Source: MGBC131033 sp910585655 (GTDB lineage Bacteria; Bacillota; Clostridia; Lachnospirales; Lachnospiraceae). Taken from it: 60,001 nt of DNA. Under the pieces are notes generated by a model, which was not told the origin of the DNA, did not search any database, and was given only the letters and a program-made list of their open reading frames with translations. The position numbers and the translations under genes are program-made. The DNA is taken from positions 1 through 60,001 of the forward strand of contig CATBCG010000031.1 in assembly GCA_949502025.1 (NCBI GenBank), read 5' to 3'. Of this stretch, positions 50,201 to 58,892 are shown one piece after another (within the stretch, counting starts at the first letter, position 1; each line of letters opens with the position of its first letter).

Positions 50201-51133
50201 ATGGAAGAAGCTACACGAATAGGAATGTTACGGGAGTCGATTAACCGGGTCTTTGTCGGCAAAGAGGAAGTAGTAGAATGTCTTTTAATCTGTCTGCTGG
50301 CAGGAGGGCATGTGCTGCTTGAGGATGTGCCGGGAGTAGGAAAGACTACCTTGGCAAGTGTCCTGGCGAAAAGTATGGCTTGCAGCTTTGGTCGGATTCA
50401 GTTTACGCCGGATACGCTGCCGGGCGACGTGGCAGGAGTTTCGGTCTACAATATGAAAAGCGGGGAGTTTGAATACCGGGCGGGGGCGGTGATGAACCAG
50501 ATCCTTCTGGCGGATGAAATCAACCGTACGTCTCCGAAAACGCAGTCCAGTCTGTTGGAGGCGATGGCAGAAGGGCAAGTGACGGTAGACGGGACGATCC
50601 ATCGGCTTCCAAGACCGTTTTTGGTGCTTGCCACCGAGAACCCGATTGAATTTTTAGGAACATATCCTTTGCCGGAAGCGCAGATGGATCGGTTTATGAT
50701 GCGGCTCTCGATTGGGTATCCGGATCGGGAAGGAGAGCTGCGGATGGCAAGCCAGTTTCTGGCAGGAAATACTCCGGATAAGGTGGAGGCGGTCTGTCAG
50801 GCGGAGGAGATCGTAAAGCTGCAGGAGCAGGTGAAGGGAGTCCTGGTACAGGAGGCGGTATTAGGCTATATGGAAGATATCGTGCTTGGCACCAGAGAAG
50901 AGGCTGGTTTTGCGCTGGGAGCCAGTCCAAGGGCGCTGCTGGCGTTGGTATGCGCTTCTCAGGCAAGAGCCTTTTTGCAGGAGCGGGATTTTGTAAAGCC
51001 GGATGATGTAAGGGCTGTCGTGACTCCGGTGCTGGCACATCGGTTGGTATTATCTGCTGAAGCAAAGCTCCGCCGGGAAACGGCAGAAAGTTTACTGGAG
51101 GACGTGGTACATAAAATAAAAATTCCGATGTAG
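50201..51133 (+). CDS. MoxR-type AAA+ ATPase
   Basis: The 310-residue ATPase has Walker A EDVPGVGKTTLASVLAK, the MoxR box QFTPDTLPGDVAGVSVYN, Walker B LLADEINRTSPKTQSSLLEAM, sensor 1 LATENPIEFLGTYPLPEAQ and sensor 2 near SPRALLALV. MoxR proteins act as chaperones that mature or load a partner, often a DUF58 protein. Here the DUF58 gene follows 24 bases later and a transglutaminase after it, the classical trio. GGGGAGG precedes the ATG. Confidence 0.92.
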   Translation: MEEATRIGMLRESINRVFVGKEEVVECLLICLLAGGHVLLEDVPGVGKTTLASVLAKSMACSFGRIQFTPDTLPGDVAGVSVYNMKSGEFEYRAGAVMNQILLADEINRTSPKTQSSLLEAMAEGQVTVDGTIHRLPRPFLVLATENPIEFLGTYPLPEAQMDRFMMRLSIGYPDREGELRMASQFLAGNTPDKVEAVCQAEEIVKLQEQVKGVLVQEAVLGYMEDIVLGTREEAGFALGASPRALLALVCASQARAFLQERDFVKPDDVRAVVTPVLAHRLVLSAEAKLRRETAESLLEDVVHKIKIPM

Positions 51134-51157
51134 GGGAAAAGGAAAAAGGACAGAACT

Positions 51158-52345
51158 ATGATAAAGACAATAAGTGCGGTGACAATAAGACTACGTTGGC
51201 TGGTCTGGGCAGGCTTCTGGCTGCTGTCTTTAGCTGCTATCAGCGTATCCGGCGGCGTGGTCAGCTATGGTCTTTTTTTTGGAGTCAGTCTGCTGCCGGC
51301 GCTTTCTTTGGTATATTTGTTATGTGTTTACGGCGGATTTAAAATTTATCAGGAAACAGAGGGTAGGAGTATGGTATGCGGGCAGCCTGTACCATACTTT
51401 TTTGTACTGCAAAATGATGTCTGGTTTGCCTTTGCCGGCGTCGGCGTGCGGTTGTTTTCCTCCTTTTCCTCAGTAGAAGAACTACCAGGCGATACGGAAT
51501 ATGAGCTGCTGCCGGGTGACAGAGTGGTTTATGAAACAAAGCTGGTTTGTAAGTACCGTGGGGAATATGAGGTAGGAATCAAAGAAGTAGTAGTAACGGA
51601 CTGTTTCCGGCTGTTTCGGGTGCGTTATGCCATTCCCAGTACGATCAAGGTCTTTGTACTGCCAAGGCTGGTTTTGCTGGAGGAATTGGTTCATGTGCCG
51701 GAGCTGTCCAGTCTGCAAAGAGAGATAGCCGCCGGAGCGGAGGCGGATATTGTGGTACGGGATTATGTAGAGGGCGATCCGTTAGGAAGAATCCATTGGA
51801 AAGCGACAGCCAGAGAGCAAAGTCTGAAAGTAAGGATGCAGATTGGTGAGGAACGGCAGGGGATTTCTATTTTTTGCGATACAAGGCGTTACAGCAGGGA
51901 AATCAAACAATATTTGCCTTTGGAAAATCGGATTCTGGAGGTATTGCTGGCGTTGGGATTCTTTTTCGCAGGACGGGAACTGGGTGTTTCCGTGTATTAT
52001 GGGCAGTCCTCTTTTATAAAACAGGAGGTTTCGGGAGTAAAGGAATTTGACCGGTTTTATAAGAGGGCTGCAGAGCTGGTGTTTCAGGAGTGGGAGGATT
52101 CGGCGGAACGCTTCTGCCAGGCGGTGGAGCAGGGCGTGTTTTGGGGAAGTAAGCTGGTGTTTGGCATTTTTCACGAACTGGATAACCGCATTTTGGCAGC
52201 GACAGAGCGTTTGGCAGCTTCCGGCATGATGGTGATAGTTTATGTAGTGACGGATCATCTGTCGGAGGAATTTCTCAGGCAGGGGAGCGAGCGGAGGCGA
52301 ATCGTTGTTGTGCCGATAGAGGCGGCGTTGGAGGGAGTGCTGTAA
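51158..52345 (+). CDS. DUF58-domain protein
   Basis: The 395-residue protein has two hydrophobic segments near its start (about 12-55) and the DUF58 core DPLGRIHWKATAREQSLKVR, then a von Willebrand-A-like region (ISIFCDTRRYSREIKQYLPL). It is the usual middle partner of MoxR and a transglutaminase membrane protein. The downstream ATG overlaps its stop codon by one base (TAATG), so translation is coupled. The molecular role of the trio is not established. Confidence 0.88.
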   Translation: MIKTISAVTIRLRWLVWAGFWLLSLAAISVSGGVVSYGLFFGVSLLPALSLVYLLCVYGGFKIYQETEGRSMVCGQPVPYFFVLQNDVWFAFAGVGVRLFSSFSSVEELPGDTEYELLPGDRVVYETKLVCKYRGEYEVGIKEVVVTDCFRLFRVRYAIPSTIKVFVLPRLVLLEELVHVPELSSLQREIAAGAEADIVVRDYVEGDPLGRIHWKATAREQSLKVRMQIGEERQGISIFCDTRRYSREIKQYLPLENRILEVLLALGFFFAGRELGVSVYYGQSSFIKQEVSGVKEFDRFYKRAAELVFQEWEDSAERFCQAVEQGVFWGSKLVFGIFHELDNRILAATERLAASGMMVIVYVVTDHLSEEFLRQGSERRRIVVVPIEAALEGVL

Positions 52346-54828
52346 TGAGAGGGAGTATCCGTATCGGAGAACGAGAGTTATATCGATTTGGAAATGTTTT
52401 ACTGCTGACGCTGGCTGCTTTATTTGGCGCCGGGCGGTTTTTGGGTGTGGAGAATCCGGGAGGCTGGCATGTGCTGGTGGTTCTTATGGTACTGCTGTTT
52501 TTGCTGGCGGTTCATTTTTTAAGCGGTCAGAAAAAATGGTTTTTTCTGCTGGCTGTTTTTATTTGCTTTGGATTTGTGGCGACGGCAATAGGGATAAAAC
52601 AAACGGGCTCTTTTTTACGATCGTATATGCAGTGGCTGGCAGGAAGCGAGGGAGTACCGATAGCCGAAGAGGCGCAGGCTGCTTGGAGAGCGCGTCTGTA
52701 TTGGTATGGGTTGCTCCAGACCGGTTTGATTACGATAGTTTGTTATCTTTTGCAGTTGCTATTGGAACAGTTTCCCGCTGTGAAAAACGGATTTGCCGTG
52801 CTGCTGCTGACTGCACTGGTGGTCTGCCTTTTGACACGGACGGAACTGGGGCATCTGGGTATGGCTCTTTTGACGGGCTATCTGGTGATGGTAGCGATGG
52901 AAGGAATAGAAAGCCATTGGAACAAGGTAAGAAAACGCAGCCAGAGAGCCTATTTGATCTGGATCTCTCCTTTTTTGGCAGGGTATGTTTTGCTGCTTTT
53001 TTCCATGCCTGTACCAAAGGAACCTTATGACTGGAGCTGGGTGCAGAAGCTCTATACTCAAATAAAGGAGTCGTTTGTGATCGCGGCGCAGGATGCCGTC
53101 CGGGGAGATAAGGAGGACTTTGGCGTGGCGTTTTCCGGTTTTTCAGGGGAGGGTTCGCTGCAGGAGGGTGTCCGCGAGAAGGCGCAGGCAGTGATGTCTA
53201 TTCAGAGTGAAGGAAAGCTGCGAACAAATCTTTATTTGAGCGGAAGAGTGTATGATACCTTTGACGGCAGGCAGTGGAAACAGGAGGCAGAAGGTTTTCC
53301 GCAGGAGCGTTTTTTGGATACATTGGAAACCTTGTATGCTGCCAGAAGCTTTGATGAGAAACATATGAGGGATTATTTGGGGAGGACGGATCTGACGATT
53401 CGTTACGGGTATTTTAACACCCAATATGTATTTCAGCCTTTGAAGCTATGGGAGCTGCAGGGCGGCAGAGGACTGGATTTTTCTGATTTGGGCGGGGATC
53501 TGGTATGGAAAAAGAAAAGGGGCTATGGAACAGAATATCAAATCGAATATTTTCAGATAAATTTAGGGCAGCCGGAATTTCTACGGTTTTTAGAAGAAAT
53601 GGAAAAGACGGGTCAGCCGGAACCTTCCAGAGATATCCTGTGGGAGCAGGCGTTGTTAGAATATGAGCGGCGAACCGGAGAGCAGACGGACTGGGAAACG
53701 ATGGAAGCATACCGACAGTATGTTTATGATACGTACCTGCCGGAAGCGGTCGTTTCTCAGGAAAGGCTGTCTACGTCGTCTAAAGTGGAGACGCTTTTGG
53801 CGATAGAACAAGAGTTGTCTGAGTTTACTTATACCAGGACGCCGGGAAAGATGCCGGAGACGGTAAAGGATGAGGAAAGCTTTTTGGAGTATTTTTTATC
53901 CGAAAGCAGGCAGGGATATTGTACGTATTTTGCGACGGCGTTTGCCCTGCTGGCACGGGCGGCAGGAATTCCGGCTCGCTATGTGGAGGGTTTTTTGGTG
54001 CCGACACAGGATACAGCCCTTTATGGTCGGGAGGGAGAGTTGTTGGTTTATTCCAATATGGCACATGCCTGGTCGGAGGTTTATTTTGAGGGAATAGGCT
54101 GGATTCCATTTGAACCGACACCAGGGTATGGCGGGCTGCGTTATACGCCGTGGGCTACTTCGCAGACGGTGGCAGGCGGAGAGAAAGAGGGAGTAAAACA
54201 GGATGGGATAAGCGGTGAACACGGTCAGGAAACCAATCCTTCGGGCTATTTCTCCGGGGAGAAAGAAAATAGTCCCCCAGAGAAAGAAACACTTGTGGAA
54301 GAAGAGGAGCAGCAGGTTGGCATTTGGGGGAAGCTTTGGAGCTGGAAGATGGCGAAACGGATATCCGAAATTGCTGGTCTGGCGTTGGCAGCGGTGTTCG
54401 CTAGCGGGCTTTTGCTGCTTTTGCTAAACCGTCTTTTCTGTCGGTTCCGCTACCGGAATATGGAGCTGGTAGAGAAACTACGTGTCAATTTGCAGTGGAA
54501 TCTGCAGATCTTGGATTGGCTGGGACTGTCCGGAAAGACTTCGGACGCCGCCTGCCCGGAGACGTTGGAAGAGCTTCAGAAGAGAGGAGAGCGGCTTTTG
54601 GAGGCTGAGGCTGTAGCGCTTCCGCTCCGGTTTATCGGATATTATGAGGAGGTAGTCTATGGGAAAAGAGCCGTAACGGAGGAAATGTTAGAGGAGGCAG
54701 CAAAAGAACGTCAGGAGCTTTTGGCATTGCTGAAACGGAAAAAAGGATGGAAGTATGCGCTTTATTGGTGGAGCAGGAACCAATTTCCAAAGAATACGTA
54801 TACTAATAGAAACGGAAGCGATACATAA
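52345..54828 (+). CDS. Multi-pass membrane transglutaminase-like protein
   Basis: The 827-residue protein has about six helices in its first 240 residues, an extracellular transglutaminase domain and one further helix near residue 675 (LALAAVFASGLLLLLLNRLF), followed by a cytoplasmic tail with a DUF4129-like end. The catalytic cysteine is in RQGYCTYFATAFALLARAAG (about 526), the histidine in MAHAWSEVYFEG (about 573), and the third acid is E rather than D in WIPFEPTPGYGG. It probably acts on surface proteins or wall peptides under control of MoxR and DUF58. A terminator follows. Confidence 0.88.
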   Translation: MRGSIRIGERELYRFGNVLLLTLAALFGAGRFLGVENPGGWHVLVVLMVLLFLLAVHFLSGQKKWFFLLAVFICFGFVATAIGIKQTGSFLRSYMQWLAGSEGVPIAEEAQAAWRARLYWYGLLQTGLITIVCYLLQLLLEQFPAVKNGFAVLLLTALVVCLLTRTELGHLGMALLTGYLVMVAMEGIESHWNKVRKRSQRAYLIWISPFLAGYVLLLFSMPVPKEPYDWSWVQKLYTQIKESFVIAAQDAVRGDKEDFGVAFSGFSGEGSLQEGVREKAQAVMSIQSEGKLRTNLYLSGRVYDTFDGRQWKQEAEGFPQERFLDTLETLYAARSFDEKHMRDYLGRTDLTIRYGYFNTQYVFQPLKLWELQGGRGLDFSDLGGDLVWKKKRGYGTEYQIEYFQINLGQPEFLRFLEEMEKTGQPEPSRDILWEQALLEYERRTGEQTDWETMEAYRQYVYDTYLPEAVVSQERLSTSSKVETLLAIEQELSEFTYTRTPGKMPETVKDEESFLEYFLSESRQGYCTYFATAFALLARAAGIPARYVEGFLVPTQDTALYGREGELLVYSNMAHAWSEVYFEGIGWIPFEPTPGYGGLRYTPWATSQTVAGGEKEGVKQDGISGEHGQETNPSGYFSGEKENSPPEKETLVEEEEQQVGIWGKLWSWKMAKRISEIAGLALAAVFASGLLLLLLNRLFCRFRYRNMELVEKLRVNLQWNLQILDWLGLSGKTSDAACPETLEELQKRGERLLEAEAVALPLRFIGYYEEVVYGKRAVTEEMLEEAAKERQELLALLKRKKGWKYALYWWSRNQFPKNTYTNRNGSDT

Positions 54829-54919
54829 GGGTGACAATCCGCAGCCGGGGCTTTCTACATTCCTTGCGCTTCCGTTTCTGAATAAGATACGATATAAAAA
54901 ACCAAACCGGCTGCTTTAT

Positions 54920-54963
54920 AAGAGCCTTGGAACAGAGAAAATATTGTTCTGAGGCTCTTTTTG
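54920..54963 (+). terminator. Terminator after the transglutaminase operon
   Basis: AAGAGCCT pairs with AGGCTCTT over a 24-base loop with internal pairing (GAACAG with TTGTTC), and TTTTTG follows. Confidence 0.7.
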
Positions 54964-54974
54964 TATGATAGGAA

Positions 54975-55050
54975 AGCCATCCGGGCGGGATGCACATTCG
55001 CGCGAATGGAAGATGTTGCCGTTCGGCAACCGCGCTCGGTGCGAGAATTC
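54975..55050. repeat. 76-bp dispersed element, copy A
   Basis: From AGCCATCCGGGCGGGATGC through TCGCGCGAATGG and CGGCAACCGCGCTCGG to GAATTC, this stretch matches the reverse complement of 56213-56288 at 70 of 76 positions. It contains short inverted repeats (GTTGCCGTTCGGCAAC; CGCGCGAA). A GAATTCCAC-TTT-GTGGAATTC hairpin follows at 55045-55065. Confidence 0.8.
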
Positions 55051-55077
55051 CACTTTGTGGAATTCCTTTTCAGGTTG

Positions 55078-55785
55078 TCAGTGCAGTGGCATTACAGATA
55101 AGTAGTTATACATCAGAATAAAGTGACACAGGCTGCCTCCCATCACGAACAGATGGAAAATCTCATGCGTTCCGAAAAACGGGTGCCTGGCGTTAAAAAA
55201 CGGAAGCTTGAGGGCATATATCACGCCGCCAACCGTATAAATGATACCGCCGACCAGCAGCCACCAAAACGCCGGACCAGAAAGTGCGGCGACGATTTGA
55301 GAAAAGGAAAGGACACACAGCCAGCCCATCGCAATATACAGTACGGAGGAAAACCATTTCGGACAGTTAATCCAAAGCATTTTTACTACAATGCCGACGA
55401 TAGCGATACCCCATACAAGCGCCAGCAGCGTAAAGCCTTGCACTCCTCTAAGGGCGATTAGGCAGACAGGCGTATAGGAGCCGGCAATCAGAACAAAAAT
55501 CATCAAATGATCCATTTTTTTTAAAAAGCGGTTTACCTTTGGAGAGAGATTCAGCGTATGGTATAAGGTACTGGCTAAATAAAGAAGAAACATACTGGCA
55601 ATAAAAATCCCCAAAGAAACCAGATGGACAGGCTCCGGATTACGGGAAGCTTTTAAAAGTAAAGGCAGAGCGGCAAACAAAGCCATCAGCATACCGATAA
55701 AATGAGTAAAGGCGCTGGCTGGATCTTTTATTGTAAAGTGTCTGCCAGGTTTTGTGTTAGAAGCGGTAAGGGTTGTTGATTTCAT
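55078..55785 (-). CDS. Hemolysin III family (PAQR/YqfA-like) membrane protein
   Basis: The 235-residue protein has seven helices and the family motifs DPASAFTHFIGMLMALFAAL, YLASTLYHTLNLSPKVNRFLK and HEIFHLFVMGGSLCHFILMY with the metal-binding histidines. Bacterial members affect membrane homeostasis; haemolysis was reported for a few only. It lies between the two inverted copies of the 76-bp element, reading toward copy A. The start codon is preceded by an AGTGAGG site. The 200 bases upstream are AT-rich and may hold its promoter. Confidence 0.88.
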   Translation of the reverse strand: MKSTTLTASNTKPGRHFTIKDPASAFTHFIGMLMALFAALPLLLKASRNPEPVHLVSLGIFIASMFLLYLASTLYHTLNLSPKVNRFLKKMDHLMIFVLIAGSYTPVCLIALRGVQGFTLLALVWGIAIVGIVVKMLWINCPKWFSSVLYIAMGWLCVLSFSQIVAALSGPAFWWLLVGGIIYTVGGVIYALKLPFFNARHPFFGTHEIFHLFVMGGSLCHFILMYNYLSVMPLH

Positions 55786-56020
55786 AAATAAGCCTCACTT
55801 TCTGCCGTAAAAAGAAAAAAGTTTTTACGGCGACAAGATAGAATTACTATTGTTATTATATGATGTAGTTTTAAAAACTATGTATTGTGGTTTAAATATT
55901 ACATCATGTGGAAAGAAAATGCAAGAGGAAAATTGAAATTTTTTTGATTTTGTGATAGACTGCTTATAAGAAAAGGAAAAAAAGGAAAAAATGGTAGAAA
56001 ACGGAGGGAAGGAAAAGAAG

Positions 56021-56212
56021 ATGGAACTTATCGTAGGAGATATTATTAAATTGAAAAAACAGCATCCTTGCGGGAGCCAGGAGTGGGAGGTGCTTCGGGT
56101 AGGGATGGACTTTCGCTTGAAGTGTATGGGCTGTGGTCATCAGGTTATGCTGCCGAGAAAGCAGGTGGAAAAAAGCCTGCGGGGGATCAGGGACCGGGAA
56201 GCCAGGGTATAA
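56021..56212 (+). CDS. DUF951 domain protein, 63 residues
   Basis: The small protein matches DUF951 throughout: MELIVGDIIKLKKQHPCGSQ, EWEVLRVGMDFRLKCMGCGH and VMLPRKQVEK. Three cysteines suggest metal binding, and proteins of this family are conserved across Firmicutes with an unknown role, often near genes for chromosome segregation or translation. The start at 56021 fits the family length and follows GGAGGGAAGG; an in-frame ATG at 55991 would add ten atypical residues. The 76-bp element copy B begins directly at its stop codon. Confidence 0.88.
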   Translation: MELIVGDIIKLKKQHPCGSQEWEVLRVGMDFRLKCMGCGHQVMLPRKQVEKSLRGIRDREARV

Positions 56213-56288
56213 GAATTCTTGCGCCGAGCGCGGTTGCCGGAAGGCAACATCTTCCATTCGCGCGAGTGTGCATCCCGCCCGGAGGGCT
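56213..56288. repeat. 76-bp dispersed element, copy B (inverted relative to copy A)
   Basis: It starts at GAATTC one base after the DUF951 stop codon and ends at the GGCT before a T-run. The reverse complement agrees with copy A at 70 of 76 bases; most differences are transitions. Together the copies enclose the hemolysin III and DUF951 genes. Confidence 0.8.
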
Positions 56289-56335
56289 TTTTGTATCATA
56301 GGGAAGTTTGGAGAACTTTCCTATGATACAAAAAA
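56288..56335. terminator. Bidirectional terminator hairpin
   Basis: TTTTTGTATCATAGG and CCTATGATACAAAAA pair as a long stem (extended to about 20 bp with one bulge) between the DUF951 gene and the convergent 56386 gene. Confidence 0.75.
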
Positions 56336-56336
56336 T

Positions 56337-56362
56337 ACCCGGAAAAGAATTCTTTTCCGGGT
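56337..56362 (-). terminator. Perfect 26-base palindrome, terminator of the 56386 gene
   Basis: ACCCGGAAAAGAA is followed at once by its reverse complement; on the minus strand the T-run ATTTTTTG comes next, as expected for the end of the 56386 transcript. Confidence 0.7.
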
Positions 56363-56385
56363 TGGGGTATCCCTCGTAACCTTGG

Positions 56386-56772
56386 TTAAATCAGTTCGTC
56401 AATGCCGGTGCCGGATTGATATTTAGAAAGCATCGCGCTGGCATTTTCCTTTGCCGCCGCGCGGATATTGCCGGTACCCTGTGCCGTATAAGTAAAGGAA
56501 GAATCCGTAAAGTTAAAAGAATTCTTCATGGCGGTGGTAATATCGCCGATTTTGGCAGTGAGGGCGGCTTTGGTCTCTGGATTGCTGGCTCCGGCAGCAG
56601 CAGAACGCAGACTGCCAATCGCCGTTGTGAGGGCGGTTAGCTGCGTCGCCTGCGAACCCGCGCTGTAAATAGCGTCAAGCGCAGAGTTTTTCTTTTTCTG
56701 ATTTTGTCCCAGGAGGTTGTCAAAGGATGTAACCCCGTAAAAGTTATTAGGTAAAATCATATTACTGCTCAT
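56386..56772 (-). CDS. Hypothetical A/S/T-rich protein, 128 residues
   Basis: No family is recognised. The start is preceded by AAGGAGGATGATGC. The sequence MSSNMILPNNFYGVTSFDNL opens the protein, followed by a helical, alanine- and serine-rich middle (ALTTAIGSLRSAAAGASNPE) and TGTGNIRAAAKENASAMLSK-like ends without a signal peptide. The style is like small structural or secreted filament proteins, but nothing decisive is seen. A 47-base piece of the same 5' coding region occurs again at 58293-58339, so a paralogue existed there. It is monocistronic between a terminator and an AAA ATPase gene. Confidence 0.72.
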   Translation of the reverse strand: MSSNMILPNNFYGVTSFDNLLGQNQKKKNSALDAIYSAGSQATQLTALTTAIGSLRSAAAGASNPETKAALTAKIGDITTAMKNSFNFTDSSFTYTAQGTGNIRAAAKENASAMLSKYQSGTGIDELI

Positions 56773-56927
56773 ATTGCATCATCCTCCTTGACGGTATACT
56801 CCTGTTAGTTACATCGGCAAAATACGGGAAAACTTTAGGGGGAGGTAAGAGATGGAGGAGTAAAAGTGGATACTATCCGAGAAATTGTATAGAGTGGGTT
56901 TATCTGAATAGAGCAGGAGGAGATTTC

Positions 56928-58025
56928 ATGGCAAAGCATATAAGACAGATTGATATAGAAGCCTATCGTGGAATTCAGGATTTGAGTTTAAGAAATTTAA
57001 ATAGTATTAATATTTTGACAGGAAATAATAACAGTGGAAAAACAAGTGTATTAGAGCTTATTTCCGGGTTGAGGGATCCGTATAGTATTTTGGCATGGAC
57101 GGGTATGATTCTTAATCGGGTGTCAAGAGCCCGAAAAAAATTGTTTTATCGGGAGCTTTATAATCTGTTTCCGATTGACGCGGAACAAAAGAAGATTGGT
57201 TATGAGTTTTTAGATGATAGTGGGATAAAGAGAAAGATTGAATTAAAAGCGGACATTGAGGAAATACAGCTCCCTGAACAGGAAATGCTTCGGATTAACA
57301 GGTTGACGAAAACAGGGGAACAAAAAGAAACAGAAAATATGATTGATGCAAAGTACATGAAATTGACTACTTATGTAAATGAGCAGAAAACAGGAGAGGA
57401 TATTTTATATGATTTTCAGAATAGTGTTCCATATTTGGTAAAGGAAAAAGATATTTTTTTGCGTACTGTATATGTATCACCTATAGATCATGTACAGGAG
57501 AACCTCTATATGAGTTATATTCTTAGTGATTTGGAAATGTATGAGGAAATGCTTTTGATGCTCCGCACATTTGACGAAAATGTTATTGGTATCAGTGCGA
57601 TTCCAACAGATGAGAATAGTTCTACACCAGAATATATGATTTTGACGAAAAATCATAAAAGGGCATTACCACTGAATGTATTTGGAGATGGTATGAAAAA
57701 AGCAATTCTTTTGCTGAGTGCGGTGTTAAGAGCAAAGGATGGCATTTTATTATTGGATGAATTTGAGACAGCAATTCATACCTCTGCGATGGACTCTGTA
57801 TTTTCATGGATACTGAAAAATGCAAAAAGGTTAAATGTCCAGGTTTTTTTAACTTCGCATAGCAAGGAAGCAATTGAAAAAATATTAAAATGCAGTGAGG
57901 AACTACAGCCGGATATCCAAGTTTATACATTATATCAGAGGACAGATAAACATCTTGTTCGTACAATGACTTGTGAGGAGGCAATAAATGCACAAGACCA
58001 TCTTGGATTGGAGTTGAGATTATGA
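56928..58025 (+). CDS. AAA-family ATPase of a likely two-gene defence system
   Basis: The 365-residue protein is an ABC-like AAA ATPase of the OLD/RecF type. It starts AKHIRQIDIEAYRGIQDLSL, has Walker A GNNNSGKTSVLE (about 33-40), a signature region FGDGMKKAILLLSAVL, Walker B GILLLDEFETAIHT and a sensor segment VFLTSHSKEAIEKIL. Stand-alone ATPases of this form are commonly paired with TOPRIM or DUF4435 nucleases in anti-phage systems. The next gene overlaps its stop by ATGA and begins with a TOPRIM-like motif, but is broken. The gene is AT-rich relative to the window. AGGAGG precedes the ATG. Confidence 0.82.
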   Translation: MAKHIRQIDIEAYRGIQDLSLRNLNSINILTGNNNSGKTSVLELISGLRDPYSILAWTGMILNRVSRARKKLFYRELYNLFPIDAEQKKIGYEFLDDSGIKRKIELKADIEEIQLPEQEMLRINRLTKTGEQKETENMIDAKYMKLTTYVNEQKTGEDILYDFQNSVPYLVKEKDIFLRTVYVSPIDHVQENLYMSYILSDLEMYEEMLLMLRTFDENVIGISAIPTDENSSTPEYMILTKNHKRALPLNVFGDGMKKAILLLSAVLRAKDGILLLDEFETAIHTSAMDSVFSWILKNAKRLNVQVFLTSHSKEAIEKILKCSEELQPDIQVYTLYQRTDKHLVRTMTCEEAINAQDHLGLELRL

Positions 58026-58253
58026 ATAGTGTGTTGTTATGTGAGGGTTCCACCGATTATACGCTTTTACAATATTATATGCGTAATGCCTGTCATTGGG
58101 AGGATGACAGGCATAAACAGGGAGAACTATTTAAACTAAATGGTCAAAGATCCAGAAAGCTTTTTCAGGGAGAGCATGTTTTAACAATTGTTTCTGCAGG
58201 AGGACTTTAAACTGCTTGCGGAATTGTCAGAAAATGAAGGAAGGGATTCATAG
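58022..58253 (+). pseudogene. Truncated TOPRIM-like partner of the ATPase
   Basis: The ATG overlaps the ATPase stop codon (ATGA). The first 62 residues (NSVLLCEGSTDYTLLQYYMR, then GEHVLTIVSAGG) carry the EGxxD opening of TOPRIM or DUF4435-type proteins. The frame stops at 58208-58210. In another frame DFKLLAELSENEGRDS continues to a TAG at 58253, which suggests an internal deletion joining the N- and C-terminal ends. A full partner would be around 200 residues or more. The system is therefore probably inactive. Confidence 0.6.
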
Positions 58254-58292
58254 CGCCGGGTTACGCCTGTCCAGAAAGGTTCCTTGCCTACA

Positions 58293-58339
58293 CAAAGGAT
58301 ATAATCCCGTAAAAGTTATTAGGTAAGACCATATTACTG
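58293..58339 (-). pseudogene. Duplicated 5' fragment of the 56386 gene
   Basis: On the minus strand CAGTAATATG...TCCTTTG agrees with 56721-56767 at 43 of 47 bases; all four differences are transitions. It encodes SNMVLPNNFYGIISF, matching SNMILPNNFYGVTSF of the 56386 protein, but no further homology follows. It is what remains of a second family member and overlaps the last codons of the frameshifted gene at 58334-58845. Confidence 0.7.
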
Positions 58340-58845
58340 GTTATCCCAACGTCCTGTCCGTTCCCACGGTCTAGCATAAGCCCAGTACTCATCTATGATA
58401 GCTTCAAGCAGCTCGGATAACTCGGAATCTTGCGGAATTATACAACGATAACGATAACCCTGTGAATAACGTATTATTTCTGTGCTGCTTTCTAATTCTA
58501 CCGATAATACAATTGTATTATCCTGATTATAAAACTCTAAAAGCTGTAAATATCTTCCTTTTATGCCCTTCTTTTTCTTTTTTTCTCTGGATAGTATGTA
58601 AAGGATAGTTCATGAAAGCCTTGACAAAGAATCTTCTTACTTTCAGAGTCGGTTATTACTACATTCCTATCTTTTGGAAAGTACGTATTACAACATACTA
58701 TTTTTTCTATCTCTGATTCCTCTAGGTTTAAGGTGATTTCCAATGTATCGGGTTTATGCCGTGTTACATAGAACCACCTTCCAAGTATACTTAATACGCT
58801 TATTCCTAATAAGAAGAAAATCCTATATTTGATGTGTTTTTTCAT
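58334..58845 (-). pseudogene. Frameshifted gene for a membrane-anchored protein
   Basis: Frame 1 runs from ATG 58845 for 94 residues with one helix (RIFFLLGISVLSILGRWFYV) and ends prematurely in KKRKRRA. In the -1 frame the sequence continues without a stop as GIKGRYLQLLEFYNQDNTIV to a C-terminus AYARPWERTGRWDNQ and TAA at 58334. The switch lies in an A-rich tract (GAGAAAAAAAGAAAAAG) at about 58570-58590. The joined product would be about 168 residues. It may be a true frameshift mutation or a sequencing error in the A-run; a classical slippery heptamer in the right frame was not found. No family is recognised. Confidence 0.65.
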
Positions 58846-58892
58846 AAAACTATTCCACCTTTTCCTTTTTTTCTATCCCATCAGTTTGGCTA

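Noticed and set aside
58565..58600. Programmed -1 frameshift in the 58845 gene
   Set aside because: The A-run does not present an X-XXY-YYZ heptamer in the incoming frame and no downstream stimulating stem is evident, so mutation or sequencing error is simpler.
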